In this document: piece by piece, positions 1 through 10,500 of the stretch
How the letters are laid out: each line of letters starts with the position of its first letter
Position numbering within the stretch: the stretch's first letter is position 1
Assembly (NCBI GenBank): GCA_017417385.1
Contig: JAFPZF010000064.1
Span: forward strand, 1 to 36,838
DNA from: Bacteroidales bacterium
Lineage (GTDB): Bacteria > Bacteroidota > Bacteroidia > Bacteroidales > Marinilabiliaceae
Reading direction: 5' to 3'
DNA: 36,838 nucleotides
Translations under genes and position numbers: made by a program
Notes under the pieces: model-generated
The model's input: only the letters and a program-made list of their open reading frames with translations
What the model was told of the DNA's origin: nothing
Databases searched by the model: none

Positions 1-1
1 G

Positions 2-1375
2 ATAGCGATGGCGGTGATCGTGGCGGGAGTCGTCGAGTCGGTGCTTGGTCTAATGCAGCTATACGGTTATGCGCCGTCGCGGCATGGGCTGTTCAAGTTG
101 ACAGGAACGTTCTACAATCCCGGTCCGCTGGGCGGATATATAGCGGTGTGCGTGCCTGTTGCGCTGCAGATGGCGACGGAAGCGAAGAACGAGATAGTGA
201 GATGGACGGCGAGGGTGGCGATGGTAGTGATGCTGGTCGTCTTGCCGTCGACGATGAGCAGGACAGCATGGGTAGCGGCGGCGGTAGGGTGCGTGTATGT
301 CATGCTGAGCAGGGCTGGAGTGAGGAAGAAAGTGATGGAGATAGTGAGGAAGAGACGGTGGATAGTGGCGGCTGGCGCAGTGCTAGTAATAGCAGCGGGA
401 GCGGGGTTGTGGGTGCTGAAAGGAGCGTCGGCATACGGGAGACTGTTCATGTGGCGGATGTCGGCGAGGGCAGTGGCTGCGGCGCCGATAGCGGGACATG
501 GGGAGTTTGCGAGGGCATACGCCGAGGCTCAGGAGACATATTTCGCGAGCGGAGAGGCGACAACGTCAGACGAGTCGGCAGCGATATGTCCGCCATACGC
601 GTTCAACGAGTATCTCGACATGGCGGTGAGGCACGGAGTGCCGGTGACGGTAGTAGTTTTGTTGATATTGGCGGCAGTCGTCTGGACGGGACATCGGGGC
701 GGAGCAACGGGGGCTGTCGGCGGGATAGTGACGTTGATGGTGTTCGCATTTGCGTCCTACCCGATGCACGTATCGGCGTTCGTAGCGATGGGGGTAGCGT
801 TGGCGGTGAGTTGCGTGATGGCGGGCGGAAGACGATGGGTGACAGCGGGCGTGTGTGGAGTCGTGGCGATCGGGTGCTGGGCGGCGTATCCGAGGACGGG
901 AGAGCGGCTGGAGGCGATGAGGGAGTGGGAAAAGGTGCGGAGAGTGTACACGTTCAATATGTATGAGGCGGCGGCGCGGGAGTATGAGCCTATGTATAAG
1001 AAGATGAGATGGAACGGGGCGTTCTTGTACGAGTACGGTCATGCGCTGCATAAGACGGGAGAGTACAGGCGGAGCAACGAGGTCTTGAAGGAGGCTGGGG
1101 AGCTGATGGGTGACCCGATGATATTGAACGTGATGGGGAAGAACTACATAGAGATGGGGGAGTATAGCGAGGCGGAGAGGTGCCTCAGGCGGTCGGTTGC
1201 GAGGATGCCGAACAGGATGTATCCGCATTATCTGTTATTCACGCTGTATGGCAGGACTGGGGACGTGGTGCGGCAGCGGGAAGAGGGGGAGAAGGTGTTG
1301 ACGATGGAGGTAAAGGTGGAGTCGCCAGCGGTGGAGGAGATGAGAGGGAAGGTGAAATTAGGAATTAGGAATTAG
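2..1375 (+). CDS. O-antigen ligase/polymerase-like membrane protein with C-terminal TPRs (5' partial)
   Basis: The frame is already open at base 2 and the first ATG (8) lies inside a hydrophobic helix, so the gene almost certainly starts before the window. The visible 455 residues hold about eight membrane segments (roughly 1-20, 33-55, 67-85, 87-101, 118-137, 213-229, 238-272, 276-294). A GTFYNPGPLGGYIA stretch and a long hydrophilic loop before the last helices are typical of the Wzy_C/O-antigen ligase superfamily in Bacteroidetes. From about residue 300 the protein becomes soluble and shows two or three TPR-like units (GEYRRSNEVLKEA, GEYSEAERCLRRS). Members polymerise or ligate O-antigen or exopolysaccharide in the inner membrane. 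No polysaccharide gene is visible beside it, so the substrate is unknown. The last codons (Lys-Leu-Gly-Ile-Arg-Asn-stop) are formed by a TTAGGAA direct-repeat array, so the native C-terminus may have been altered by repeat insertion. Confidence 0.72.
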   Translation: MAMAVIVAGVVESVLGLMQLYGYAPSRHGLFKLTGTFYNPGPLGGYIAVCVPVALQMATEAKNEIVRWTARVAMVVMLVVLPSTMSRTAWVAAAVGCVYVMLSRAGVRKKVMEIVRKRRWIVAAGAVLVIAAGAGLWVLKGASAYGRLFMWRMSARAVAAAPIAGHGEFARAYAEAQETYFASGEATTSDESAAICPPYAFNEYLDMAVRHGVPVTVVVLLILAAVVWTGHRGGATGAVGGIVTLMVFAFASYPMHVSAFVAMGVALAVSCVMAGGRRWVTAGVCGVVAIGCWAAYPRTGERLEAMREWEKVRRVYTFNMYEAAAREYEPMYKKMRWNGAFLYEYGHALHKTGEYRRSNEVLKEAGELMGDPMILNVMGKNYIEMGEYSEAERCLRRSVARMPNRMYPHYLLFTLYGRTGDVVRQREEGEKVLTMEVKVESPAVEEMRGKVKLGIRN

Positions 1376-1379
1376 GAAT
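1356..1379 (+). repeat. short AATTAGG direct-repeat array at a gene end
   Basis: Three head-to-tail copies of AATTAGG, then AAT, supply the last codons and TAG stop of the upstream gene. A related AATTAGC/AATTAGG array overlaps the stop of the gene ending at 35788, and a single AATTAGCAAT copy lies at about 12657-12666. All three are followed by a GGCGGAG-type purine-rich stretch. Confidence 0.6.
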
Positions 1380-1540
1380 GGTCGGAGTCGTTGGGGGCGG
1401 AGGGGACGGGATGAGAGGTAAGTGTTTCGCATCGCAGATGCTTATACTCCATGGAGCGGGATTGCAAATCCCCGCTCAACGAAAGCCTCACACAGATGAC
1501 ACGGAGGCACGGAGAGGTCGCCTAGCGGCGACGAGAGAGC

Positions 1541-1617
1541 ACAGAGAGGGAAGGAGAGGGCACGGAGGACGAGCTGACGCTCGGGAGAGGACACAGAGGG
1601 CGCCTGCGGCGAAAGGG
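1541..1617 (+). repeat. 77-bp direct repeat, copy 1
   Basis: This block recurs at 1674-1750, offset by exactly 133 bp, with only two differences that I can see (C/T at 1561/1694 and A/G at 1569/1702). It carries the CGAGC-TGAC-GCTCG and CGCC-TGC-GGCG hairpins, so the stem-loops were duplicated together with the purine-rich spacer. Confidence 0.75.
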
Positions 1618-1673
1618 AAGCGGAGGAGGGAAGACATAGAGTTTTTAAGGCCTCACACAGAGGGCACGGAGAC

Positions 1674-1750
1674 ACAGAGAGGGAAGGAGAGGGTACGGAG
1701 GGCGAGCTGACGCTCGGGAGAGGACACAGAGGGCGCCTGCGGCGAAAGGG
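1674..1750 (+). repeat. 77-bp direct repeat, copy 2
   Basis: Second copy of the block at 1541-1617, with both hairpins intact. The near identity suggests a recent local duplication or active homogenisation. Confidence 0.75.
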
Positions 1751-1942
1751 GACACAGAGGGAGGGGGCGGAATCGTCGGAGCCGTCAGAATCGTCGGAGT
1801 AGTCAGAAGGATCGGGGAGGTTGGAGGAGGTTGGAGGAGTGGAATGTAGGGCGAACGGAGGAGGCGAACAGTTTGTTGTTGGAGTGAAAGGATAATTAAG
1901 ATTTTTTGAGCAATAATTAATAAAATAACAATAACGAATCAT

Positions 1943-1950
1943 TAACTTTG
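1943..1950 (+). promoter_or_regulatory. Bacteroidetes -7 box (TAACTTTG) before the efflux operon
   Basis: TAACTTTG matches the TAnnTTTG consensus of the Bacteroidetes primary sigma factor. It lies in an A+T-rich stretch 20 bp before the adaptor ATG. No well-placed -33 TTTG is seen; the nearest, at 1905-1908, is too far upstream. Confidence 0.5.
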
Positions 1951-1969
1951 TAATGAATAAACACTCTGA

Positions 1970-3016
1970 ATGATACATACCAAATACACTTATCTTTTAA
2001 TTGTTATGGCGTCGGCATGTACCTCGGCAGGGACCGAGGATGATGCCACGGCCATAGCGCAGCAGTTGGACGAGCCGATCCCCCAGGTAGAGACGTGCGT
2101 CGCTCACGAGACAGATTTTTATGGCGAGATAGTCAGCAACGGCAAGGCTGTTGCTGACCGCTTTGCTGACGTCTATTGGGAGGTAGATGGGCAGATATCT
2201 GAGGTCGCGGTGAAGAACGGGTCGACAGTCGTGGCGGGCCAGCGGTTGGCGTCGGTCGAGGCGTTTCGGCTGGCGAGGGCGATGGAGTCGGCGAAGGCGA
2301 GCATGGAGAACAGCAGACTGTCGATGTATGAAGTGTTGATAGGACAGGGGTACAGTCCCGACTCGGCGAACATACCGGAGAAGGTGCGGGAGCTGGCGGA
2401 GATAAAGAGCGGATTTCGTCAGGCACAGGGGTCGTACAGGTCGGCGGAGTATGACCTGCAGCATGCGACGTTGACGGCGCCGATAGGAGGCATCGTCGCG
2501 AACATCACGGAGCGTCCGAGCAACAGGGCGCAGCGGTCTCAGCCGTTTTGCAGGATAATCGATCCGCGGTCGCTATGTGTAGAGTTCACAGTGATAGAGA
2601 ACGAGTTGCCGTTGCTCAGGGAGGGGAACGAGGTCCTCGTGAGGGCGTTCTCGATGCCGGAGAGGGAGATGACGGGGCGGATAACCGAGGTCAACCCGTA
2701 TGTCGAGAAGAACGGAATGGTGAAAGTCAAGGCACACATAGACGACAGCAATGGAGTATATGAGGGGATGAACCTGAGCGTCAAGGTGCGGCGGAAGCTG
2801 ACGCGGCACATAGTAGTCCCGAAGACGGCCGTCGTCATGCGGTCTGGCAAGCCCGTAGTCTTCGTTGCTCAGGGGCATCAGGCGCAGTGGAGGTATGTCG
2901 AGACTGGGGACGAGAACAGCGAGGGCATAGCCATATTGACGGGCGTCAACGCAGGCGACTCCGTCATCGTCTCGGGCAACACATCGTTGGCCCACGAGAG
3001 CAAGGTGACATATTGA
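1970..3016 (+). CDS. RND efflux periplasmic adaptor (HlyD/MFP family) lipoprotein
   Basis: A 348-residue membrane-fusion protein that would bridge an RND permease and a TolC-like channel across the periplasm. The N-terminus is a short lipoprotein signal ending MASAC (Cys17). Next come a biotinyl/lipoyl-like half-motif (VYWEVDGQISEVAVKNGSTV, about 70-90), a helical hairpin rich in Ala, Glu and Arg (about 95-165), and the returning half-motif TLTAPIGGIVANI (about 167-179). The C-terminal beta-barrel and membrane-proximal domain follow (EVNPYVEKNGMVKVKA, about 240-255; IVVPKTAVV, about 281-289). The length is normal for the family. It is the first gene of the operon, 22 bp before an RND permease, behind a TAnnTTTG box. 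The ATG at 1970 is preferred because it gives an intact lipoprotein signal. The exported substrate cannot be deduced. Confidence 0.9.
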   Translation: MIHTKYTYLLIVMASACTSAGTEDDATAIAQQLDEPIPQVETCVAHETDFYGEIVSNGKAVADRFADVYWEVDGQISEVAVKNGSTVVAGQRLASVEAFRLARAMESAKASMENSRLSMYEVLIGQGYSPDSANIPEKVRELAEIKSGFRQAQGSYRSAEYDLQHATLTAPIGGIVANITERPSNRAQRSQPFCRIIDPRSLCVEFTVIENELPLLREGNEVLVRAFSMPEREMTGRITEVNPYVEKNGMVKVKAHIDDSNGVYEGMNLSVKVRRKLTRHIVVPKTAVVMRSGKPVVFVAQGHQAQWRYVETGDENSEGIAILTGVNAGDSVIVSGNTSLAHESKVTY

Positions 3017-3038
3017 CGAAGTTAAAGACTCAGCCACA

Positions 3039-6000
3039 GTGGATTTCTTAGTTCGTCGTCCGATAGCGGTCATGATGGCATTTCTGGCTCTAGTAGTCGT
3101 CGGTGTCGTCATGTACATGACGTTGCCAGTGTCGTTGCTACCCGACATAGCGATACCGCAGATCACAGTCCAGGTGTCGGACCCGTCGAAGTCGGCGCGG
3201 GAGATAGACGATGCCATCTTAGGGCCAGTCAGGAAGCAGCTCATGCAGGTCAGGGGGCTTGAGGAGCTGAAGAGCGTCTCGAGGGACGGATCGGGCATCA
3301 TCATGATGCGCTATGTCTTCGGGACCAACACCGACTATGCGTACATCGAGGTCAACGAGAAGATAGACGGGGCCATGAACAGACTCTCGGCAGGCACTCA
3401 GCGGCCGAAGGCAGTCAAGGCGAGTGCGACCGACATACCAGTGTTCTACGTCAACGTCTCTCAGCGGGAGGAGACGGGCGACTTCCTGGCAGTCTGTGAT
3501 GCCGTCGAGAACATCATCAGGCGGCGGATAGAGCAGTTGCCCGAGGTCGCGATAGCCGACGTCACGGGTGTCCCGTCGCAGTATATCCAGTTGACGCCCG
3601 ACCTCGACAAGATGAAAGGCTACGGCCTCACGATAGGGGACATAGAGTCGGCGCTCAAGACGAACAATGTCACGGCGGGCAGCATGAGAGTCAGGGACGG
3701 CGTCTATGAGTACACAGTCAAAGTCTCGACCCTCCTGAGCAGTGCGGAGGACGTCGCGTCGATCTACCTACGGTCTGGGGAGCGGATACTACAGCTCTCG
3801 GACGTATGTGGAGTCGAGATGACGACGCAGGAGGAGGCTGGGCTCTCGATGGCGAAGGGGAGGCGAGTCGTCACGCTAGCCGTCATCAAGCAGGCCGACG
3901 AGAGCATGGAGGCCTTGAAGGGGAGGATAGGCGAGCTGGTCAAGCAGTTCGAGGAGCAGTTTCCAGAGTTGAGCTTTGAGATTTGCAGAGACCAGACCGA
4001 GCTGCTCGACTACACCATCTCCAACCTGAAGCAGAACCTCATATTAGGACTGGCGCTTATCATAGTCGTCGCGATGCTCTTCATGGGGGGCGTACGGATG
4101 TCGGTCATCATAGGGCTGAGCATGGCCGTCTCGATAATCATCACGTTCATCCCGTTCTACATCTTTGGTCGGACGCTGAACATCGTGTCGTTGTGCGGGT
4201 TGATACTCGTCGTCGGCATGATGATAGACAATGCCCTCATAGTCAGCGAGAACATCGCGCAGTGGCAGCAGAGGGGGCGGACGTTGAGGGTGTCGTGTGT
4301 CGGAGGGACGAGGGAGCTAATCACGCCATTACTCTCGTCGTCGCTGACGACAGTAGCCGTCTTTGCGCCGCTCGTCTTCATCGACGGGATAGCCGGGGCG
4401 CTCTTCAGTGACCAGGCCTTTGCCATAGCGACGGGACTAGGAGTCTCTTATTTCGTCGGCATCATACTCATACCCGTCGTCTATAGACAGATCATGGCAG
4501 GGCGAGTCAGGCGTGGAGGGCGACGGCATGAGCGGACAGAGGGGCGAGTCGAGTGGCTTGCGACCGGGTATGACAGGGCGTATGCCTTTGCGCTCAGGCA
4601 TAAGATAGCCGTAGTCGTCGCGACGGGTCTCTCCATACCAATCTGCCTGATAGTCTTCAACAGGATAGGCAAGGACAAGATGCCCGAGATAGACCATGAC
4701 GAGCTTATGGCGCGGATAGAGTGGAACGACGAGATAGGCGTCGGCGAGAACAGGCGTCGGACCGAGGCGCTCATGGCGGCGACGGGTGAGGGTTGCACGA
4801 CGCACACAGCATACGTCGGAGTCCAGGACTACATGCTCGATGCTAGCAACGACCTATCACAGACAGAGGCCGAGCTATATTGGAAAGTCGGAGCGCCCGA
4901 CAGTGTCGCGCCGCTGACAGACAGGTGCATAGCGTGGCTACGGAGCCACTATCCGTCGGCGTCAGTCACGTTTTCGCCACCCGTCACCATATTCGAGCAG
5001 CTGTTCACCACCTCGGACCCAGACGTCGTCGCAGAGATATACAAGAGTGGTGCGGAACTCACGGCGGAGGAGATCAAGGCCATAGAGAGCAAGGTCAGAG
5101 GAGTGGCACCGGACGTCCTGTCGAGCGCATTGGCGTTCAAGAGCGTCAAGGTGTTGACCATAGACCGCAAGGTGCTTCAGGTCTATAACGTGCCGATAGA
5201 GAGCGTGGTAAAGAAAATAACCGACGTCATCAGCGGTTCGCAGGTGACCATGCTACACTCGTACAGCTCGTATCTCCCCGTCTGCGTCAAGGGTCGGCCG
5301 GAGCAGATAGATGAGTGCCTTCGAGATGGACTCATCGAGATCAAGGACGGGTACGTCCCGATCCGGAACCTCGTCAGGGAGACGACAGCAGAGGAGCTGA
5401 AGACCATCACGGCTGGGCTGAACGGCGAGTACATACTGGTCAACTTCTATGGCGTCGAGGATGGCGAGCGGCTATGCAGAGACATAAGGAATGTCATCCG
5501 ACAGGACGACCGGCTCGACGTCTCGTTCTCGGGCAGTTTCTTTGGCAATCAGAAGATAATACAGCAGTTGCTCGTGATACTCGCCATCTCCATCATGTTG
5601 ATGTATTTCATACTCTGTTCGCAGTTCGAGAGCTTCGTGCAGCCGTTGATCGTCCTTGTCGAGATACCTATCGATGCGGCGTTTGGACTCTTAGTCCTGT
5701 GGGGTTGTGGCGAGACGCTGAACCTCATGTCTGGAATAGGCATCATCGTCTCGTGCGGTATCGTCGTGAACGACTCCATATTGAAGATAGACACCATCAA
5801 CGAGCTGCGGAAGAGCGGTATGGCGTTGCTCGAGGCAGTGCATACAGCGGGACGGCGGAGGCTGAGGGCGATAGTCATGACGTCTCTCACGACAATCGGA
5901 GCCGTCTTGCCAGTCCTCTTCACGACGGACATGGGATCGGAGCTGCAGCGGCCGCTGGCTGTCGCCATGATAGCCACGATGACGATAGGGACCGTCGTGA

Positions 6001-6068
6001 GCCTCTTTGTGGTCCCGCTCATATACATTATGGCAACATCAAAATCGGACAAGAGGGGAGACAAATAA
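3039..6068 (+). CDS. RND efflux permease, first of two (AcrB/HAE1-like)
   Basis: An inner-membrane proton-driven exporter of 1009 residues, full length for the AcrB family. Translation appears to start at GTG (3039), giving MDFLVRRPIAVMM, the usual cytoplasmic start just before TM1. The TM4 proton-relay motif reads GMMIDNALIVSEN, with D397 present and the second Asp replaced by Asn398. TM10 reads GIVVNDSILKID (N911, D912, K916). The AcrB relay is Asp-Asp in TM4 and Lys in TM10, so this is the D-N variant. Two large periplasmic loops follow TM1 and TM7. The gene lies 22 bp after the adaptor and 27 bp before the TolC-like gene, consistent with one transcript. The transported compound is unknown; drug, bile-salt or metabolite export are all possible. 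Confidence 0.92.
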   Translation: MDFLVRRPIAVMMAFLALVVVGVVMYMTLPVSLLPDIAIPQITVQVSDPSKSAREIDDAILGPVRKQLMQVRGLEELKSVSRDGSGIIMMRYVFGTNTDYAYIEVNEKIDGAMNRLSAGTQRPKAVKASATDIPVFYVNVSQREETGDFLAVCDAVENIIRRRIEQLPEVAIADVTGVPSQYIQLTPDLDKMKGYGLTIGDIESALKTNNVTAGSMRVRDGVYEYTVKVSTLLSSAEDVASIYLRSGERILQLSDVCGVEMTTQEEAGLSMAKGRRVVTLAVIKQADESMEALKGRIGELVKQFEEQFPELSFEICRDQTELLDYTISNLKQNLILGLALIIVVAMLFMGGVRMSVIIGLSMAVSIIITFIPFYIFGRTLNIVSLCGLILVVGMMIDNALIVSENIAQWQQRGRTLRVSCVGGTRELITPLLSSSLTTVAVFAPLVFIDGIAGALFSDQAFAIATGLGVSYFVGIILIPVVYRQIMAGRVRRGGRRHERTEGRVEWLATGYDRAYAFALRHKIAVVVATGLSIPICLIVFNRIGKDKMPEIDHDELMARIEWNDEIGVGENRRRTEALMAATGEGCTTHTAYVGVQDYMLDASNDLSQTEAELYWKVGAPDSVAPLTDRCIAWLRSHYPSASVTFSPPVTIFEQLFTTSDPDVVAEIYKSGAELTAEEIKAIESKVRGVAPDVLSSALAFKSVKVLTIDRKVLQVYNVPIESVVKKITDVISGSQVTMLHSYSSYLPVCVKGRPEQIDECLRDGLIEIKDGYVPIRNLVRETTAEELKTITAGLNGEYILVNFYGVEDGERLCRDIRNVIRQDDRLDVSFSGSFFGNQKIIQQLLVILAISIMLMYFILCSQFESFVQPLIVLVEIPIDAAFGLLVLWGCGETLNLMSGIGIIVSCGIVVNDSILKIDTINELRKSGMALLEAVHTAGRRRLRAIVMTSLTTIGAVLPVLFTTDMGSELQRPLAVAMIATMTIGTVVSLFVVPLIYIMATSKSDKRGDK

Positions 6069-6095
6069 CAGAAGCACCAGGAAGGGAAAAACGTC

Positions 6096-7589
6096 ATGAA
6101 AAGGAAAGCACTCAGCCTGATAGCAGGACTACTCCTGCTCCTGCCAGCCGCGATAGGACAGCGGGTCCTCGAGATAGACCTCCAGACGGCGATACGGATG
6201 GCGACCGACAGTTCGCTACAGGCGTTCAGATACAAGAACCAGTACATGGCAAGCTACTGGGAATATCGGAGCTACAAGGCGGACAGGTTGCCGTCACTCT
6301 CACTCCAGGCGTCGCCGGCGACATACAATCGCACCCTAGTCTCGAGGTATGACTCCAATCAGGATGCCGACCTGTATAGGCAGCAGAAGTCCTATTCAGC
6401 ATCCGGGTCGTTGCTACTCTCGCAGAACTTTGCGCCACTCGGAGGCTCGTTCTACCTCCAGACGAGCGTCGATTACCTGCGCTATTTCGGAGCGACGACG
6501 TACAACCAGTTCTCCGTCGTCCCGATAATCCTCGGCTATCGGCATAACGTCCTCGGGTATAACGAGTTCAGATGGGACAAGAAGATAGAGCCCATGAAGT
6601 ATGAGGCGGCGAAGCTCCAGTATCTCTACAATGCCGAGCAGGTAGCGACGCAGGCTGTCAGATACTTCTTTGCGCTAGCCACGGCGCAGCTACAATACAA
6701 GAGGGCCGTCGAGCAGGCGGCGTCGTGCGATTCTCTCCTCGTGACAGGGGAGCGCAAGCAGAAGATAGCAGCCATCAGCAAGTCCGACCTACTCTCGCTC
6801 AGGCTAGACGCCGTCAATGCGCGGAACGCAGTCGCACAGGCCGAGGTGCAGGTCAGGCGCGCCACGCTCAACATGACATCGTTTCTCGGGCTCAACAGGA
6901 ACACAGACATATCAGTCGTCCTCCCCGGGGCGCCGTCGCTGCCGAGCATAGACACGCAGAAGGCGCTCGACATGATGAGCAGGAACAGCTACCTCATCAT
7001 GGAGAAGCGGCGGCAGGTCATTGAGGCGGAGCGCACGCTCGACAAGACCTCCAAGACGACGCGATTTAATGCCAGCGTCAGTGCGAGCGTCGGATTCAAC
7101 CAGACAGCCGAGACCATATCTGATGCGTATCATGACCCGCTGAGGAAAGACGTCGTCTCAGTCTCCGTCAGCATACCACTCGTCGACTGGGGCGTAGGCA
7201 GGGGTCACAGGAACAATGCTCGCAACAACCTCAACATAGCGAGGATTGACGAGCAGCAGACCATGAGTGAGTTGGAGCAGGACGTCATAATCACCATAGC
7301 CGAGCTAGGGAGCCGTTATTCCATGATGCAGAGTGCCGAGGAGGCGCTAGTCCTAGCCGACGCCGTCTATCGGGAGAACAAAGTCAGGTTTCTCAATGGG
7401 ACGTGCGACATGGCGATGCTTTCGACGTCGCAGCAGCGGCTCCTCTCGGCGCAGAACGGGTATATCGAGAGCATGAGCAACTATTGGCAGTGCTATTACA
7501 GCCTACGTCAGCAGACCCTTTTCGACTTCATGAGCGGGTTCTCGCTCTCGGACATCTTTGACTTCACCGAAATGGAGAATCGTCGATGA
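6096..7589 (+). CDS. TolC-like outer-membrane efflux channel (OEP family)
   Basis: A 497-residue outer-membrane factor completing the tripartite pump. It has a signal peptide (MKRKALSLIAGLLLLLPAA) with likely cleavage before GQ or Q. The family start motif (IDLQTAIRMATDSSLQA, about 27-43) and two long helical stretches with heptad-like Ala, Gln and Leu content (about 165-230 and 385-450) follow, the duplicated TolC coiled-coil layout. The motif LSLRLDAVNARNAVAQAEVQ (about 233-252) is typical of OEP repeats. Its stop overlaps the start of the second RND gene by 4 bp (ATGA at 7586-7589), so the two are probably translationally coupled. Confidence 0.9.
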   Translation: MKRKALSLIAGLLLLLPAAIGQRVLEIDLQTAIRMATDSSLQAFRYKNQYMASYWEYRSYKADRLPSLSLQASPATYNRTLVSRYDSNQDADLYRQQKSYSASGSLLLSQNFAPLGGSFYLQTSVDYLRYFGATTYNQFSVVPIILGYRHNVLGYNEFRWDKKIEPMKYEAAKLQYLYNAEQVATQAVRYFFALATAQLQYKRAVEQAASCDSLLVTGERKQKIAAISKSDLLSLRLDAVNARNAVAQAEVQVRRATLNMTSFLGLNRNTDISVVLPGAPSLPSIDTQKALDMMSRNSYLIMEKRRQVIEAERTLDKTSKTTRFNASVSASVGFNQTAETISDAYHDPLRKDVVSVSVSIPLVDWGVGRGHRNNARNNLNIARIDEQQTMSELEQDVIITIAELGSRYSMMQSAEEALVLADAVYRENKVRFLNGTCDMAMLSTSQQRLLSAQNGYIESMSNYWQCYYSLRQQTLFDFMSGFSLSDIFDFTEMENRR

Positions 7590-10500
7590 AGCAGCGAGGA
7601 AGTAGAGTCTCAGCCTTTTCCGTCGTCATAGCGGCGTTGTGCCTATCGCTCATAGGGTTGTCATTCATACCCCTATTGCCGCTGAAGCTGTCGCCGTCGC
7701 AGACGTTGCCGTCCATCACCGTCTCGTTCTCCATGAGGGGTGCGACGTCGAAGGTCGTAGAGTCAGAGGCGACGAGTCGTTTTGAGGCCATGCTGTCTCG
7801 CATGTCTGGAGTACAGAAGATCACGTCGACGTCAGACAATGGCAAGGGGAGCATCACCATCAACTTCGACAAGCACGTCGATATGGATGCGGCGCGTTTT
7901 GAAGTCTCGAACATAGTAAGGCAGACGTGGCATGAGCTACCGTCGGAGGTCAGCTATCCATCCGTCTATGCACGGAGTTCGGACCGCAAGGCCAACGGAC
8001 CGTTTCTCGTCTATAGCATCAACTCCTCGGGCGACCTGGCGGACATACTCCACAAATCCGAGGAAGTCTTCAAGAACGGCTTTGCGGACATAGAGGGCAT
8101 CAGTTCCGTCGATATCACCGGGGCTCAGAACAAAGAGTGGCGGATGACGTATGACGTCGAGGAGGCGTCGAGGTTAGGCTTGACAGACAGCGACATAGCC
8201 AGTTCAGTTCTCAGTTCGCAGTATAAGACCAACCTCGGCAAGCACGTCGTCCGGACCGAAGGCGTCGATACGTGCATAGACCTCAGGAGCCTGTACATTC
8301 CACTGAAAGACTCCACGATGATCACGGCGGACAGGGTAGCCAAGGTCGAGCATGTCGAGGCGAGGCCGGGCAGTATCTTCAGAGTCAACGGACTAAACTC
8401 CATATACCTGAGCCTGAAGGCCGACGACATGTCCAATCAGATAGCCGTCGGGGCAGAGGCAGAGAAGCGAGTTGCGGAGTTGAAGGCCAAGTTGCCGCAG
8501 GGCTATGAAGTCCATAAGCTCCATGACTCGACAGAGTACATCAAGGCCGAGCTTGACAAGATCTATTTCCGGTCGGGGCTGACGGTGCTGATACTCCTCG
8601 TGTTCGTCTTCCTGACGTCGTTCAGCTGGCGGCAGGTCGTCGTAGTCGTCACGAGCATCGTCTGCAACCTAGCAGTCTCGGCAGCCATCTATTATGCGCT
8701 CGGAGTCGAGCTACAGCTATACTCGCTGGCGGGAATCACCATAGCTCTGAACCTCATCATCGACAACACCATAGTCATGGCGGATCATTGGCGACGGAGG
8801 CGAGACCTGACAGCCATACTGCCGATTCTTGCGGCGACGCTGACGACCATAGCGGCGCTATCCATAGTCTTCTTCCTCGACGACCGTCTGCGCATCAACC
8901 TCTACGACTTCTCAGTCGTCATGATAGTCAATCTTGCACTCTCCGTCGTCATCTCGCTCACGCTCGTGCCGGCAGTCATGGAGGTGCTGAAAGTCAGGGG
9001 AGGGCGTGCGGTGGCGCGGTGGCGACTCCGACTTACTGCGCGGTTCAACAGGTCTTACATCAGATTCATACGTTTCAGCGTGCGTCGTCGTTGGCTCTTC
9101 GTGTGTCTTGGAGTTTGGGCGTTTGGGCTGCCGCTCTACATGATGCCGCAAGAGATAAAAGGAGAGGGGTGGGGAGCACAGGTCTACAATGCCATCTTTG
9201 GCAGCGAGACCTACAAGGCAGTCCGACAGTACACAGACGTAATCTTCGGCGGGGCGCTACGGCTCTTTGCTGACAAAGTATATAGCGGGAGTTACTTCAC
9301 GAGCAACGAGCAGACCGTCCTCTACATAGCGGCCAGCCTCCCGTATGGGAGCACGATAGAGCAGATGGACGAGAACGTCAGGAAGATGGAGGCCTACCTG
9401 ACGCAGTTTGACGGTGTCCGGCAGTTCCAGTCCGACATCTCGGCACAGCGGGCAGACATCAGCGTCTATTTCACCAAGGAGGCGGAGGGGAGCGGATTCC
9501 CATACAGGCTCAAGTCTGACATAATCTCGAAGGCGCTCCAGATAGGAGGCGGCAGCTGGTCAGTCTATGGACTCCAGGATCAGGGATTCTCCAACAACGT
9601 CACTGAGCGGGCGGGGACGTGCTGCATAGAGATGAGGGGGTATAACTACGAGCAGCTCTATCAGTGGGCGGACAGCGTCAGGAACCATCTCCTCTCGTAC
9701 AGGCGCATCAAGGAAGTCGACATCAAGTCACGATTCTCGTACTACAAGGACGACTACATGGAGTATCAGCTAGTCCCCAATAAGCAGGAGATGGCTCGGC
9801 AGCAGATCACGGCGACGCAGCTCTTCAATGCCGTCAGCCATTCGCTCGTCTCGGACAGGAGTTGCGGGGTCCTCTATCTCGACGACAAGGTAGAGCAGAT
9901 AGTCCTGCGCAGCCTACAGTCTGAGACATACGACATCTGGGCGCTGCTCAATCGTCCGGTAGAGCTGGGGGGCAGACAGTTCAAAGTCGGTCAGCTATGC
10001 AGTTTCGAGAAGACGCAGGCGCCGAGCAGCATCGTGAGGGAGAATCAGCAGTACTACCTGTGTCTCCAGTATGAGTACATAGGGTCGGGGCTCATGGCCG
10101 ACAGAGTCTCGAACAGGGCCGACTCGATATACAGTGCGCTAGTGCCCGTCGGTTATGACATACAGTATAAGGCGGCGAGCTACTCGTGGGGCAAGGAAGA
10201 CTCGTCGCAGTACTGGTTGCTGGCGCTCGTCCTCGCCATCATCTTCGTCATCACGTCCATACTCTTTGACTCGCTGCGCATGCCGATGGTGATAATAGGC
10301 ATAGTCCCGATCTCGTATGTCGGGATGTTCCTGACGTTCTATGTCTTCTCGCTGAATTTCGACCAGGGAGGCTTTGCGTCGCTCGTGCTCCTGTGTGGAG
10401 TCACCGTCAATTCAAGCATATACATCGTCAACGAGTATCAGCGGCAGATGAAGAGACGGAGAGGGACGTTGCGGTCTTACATCAAGGCCTTCGGCATCAA

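Larger units (their letters stand above)
1380..1840. repeat. non-coding repeat cluster with hairpins
   Basis: This stretch carries no convincing gene. It holds a GCATC-GCA-GATGC hairpin (1429-1441), a GAGCGGGATT/AATCCCCGCTC hairpin with one bulged C (1454-1477), and a purine-rich tract of degenerate CACAGAGG/CACGGAGG units from about 1490 to 1765. That tract is interrupted by small perfect hairpins: GTCGCC/GGCGAC at 1517-1532, CGAGC/GCTCG at 1570-1583 and 1703-1716, and CGCC/GGCG at 1601-1611 and 1734-1744. From about 1770 it changes to GTCGGAGCCGTCAGAATC-type units. Comparable low-complexity intergenic repeats occur in many bacterial genomes; their function is unknown. Confidence 0.7.

Noticed and set aside
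1378-1978. ORFs of 110 (+) and 178 (-) residues in the repeat cluster
   Set aside because: They translate low-complexity CACAGAGG-type repeats into Arg/Gly- or Ser/Pro/Leu-rich strings without a signal, domain or sensible start.
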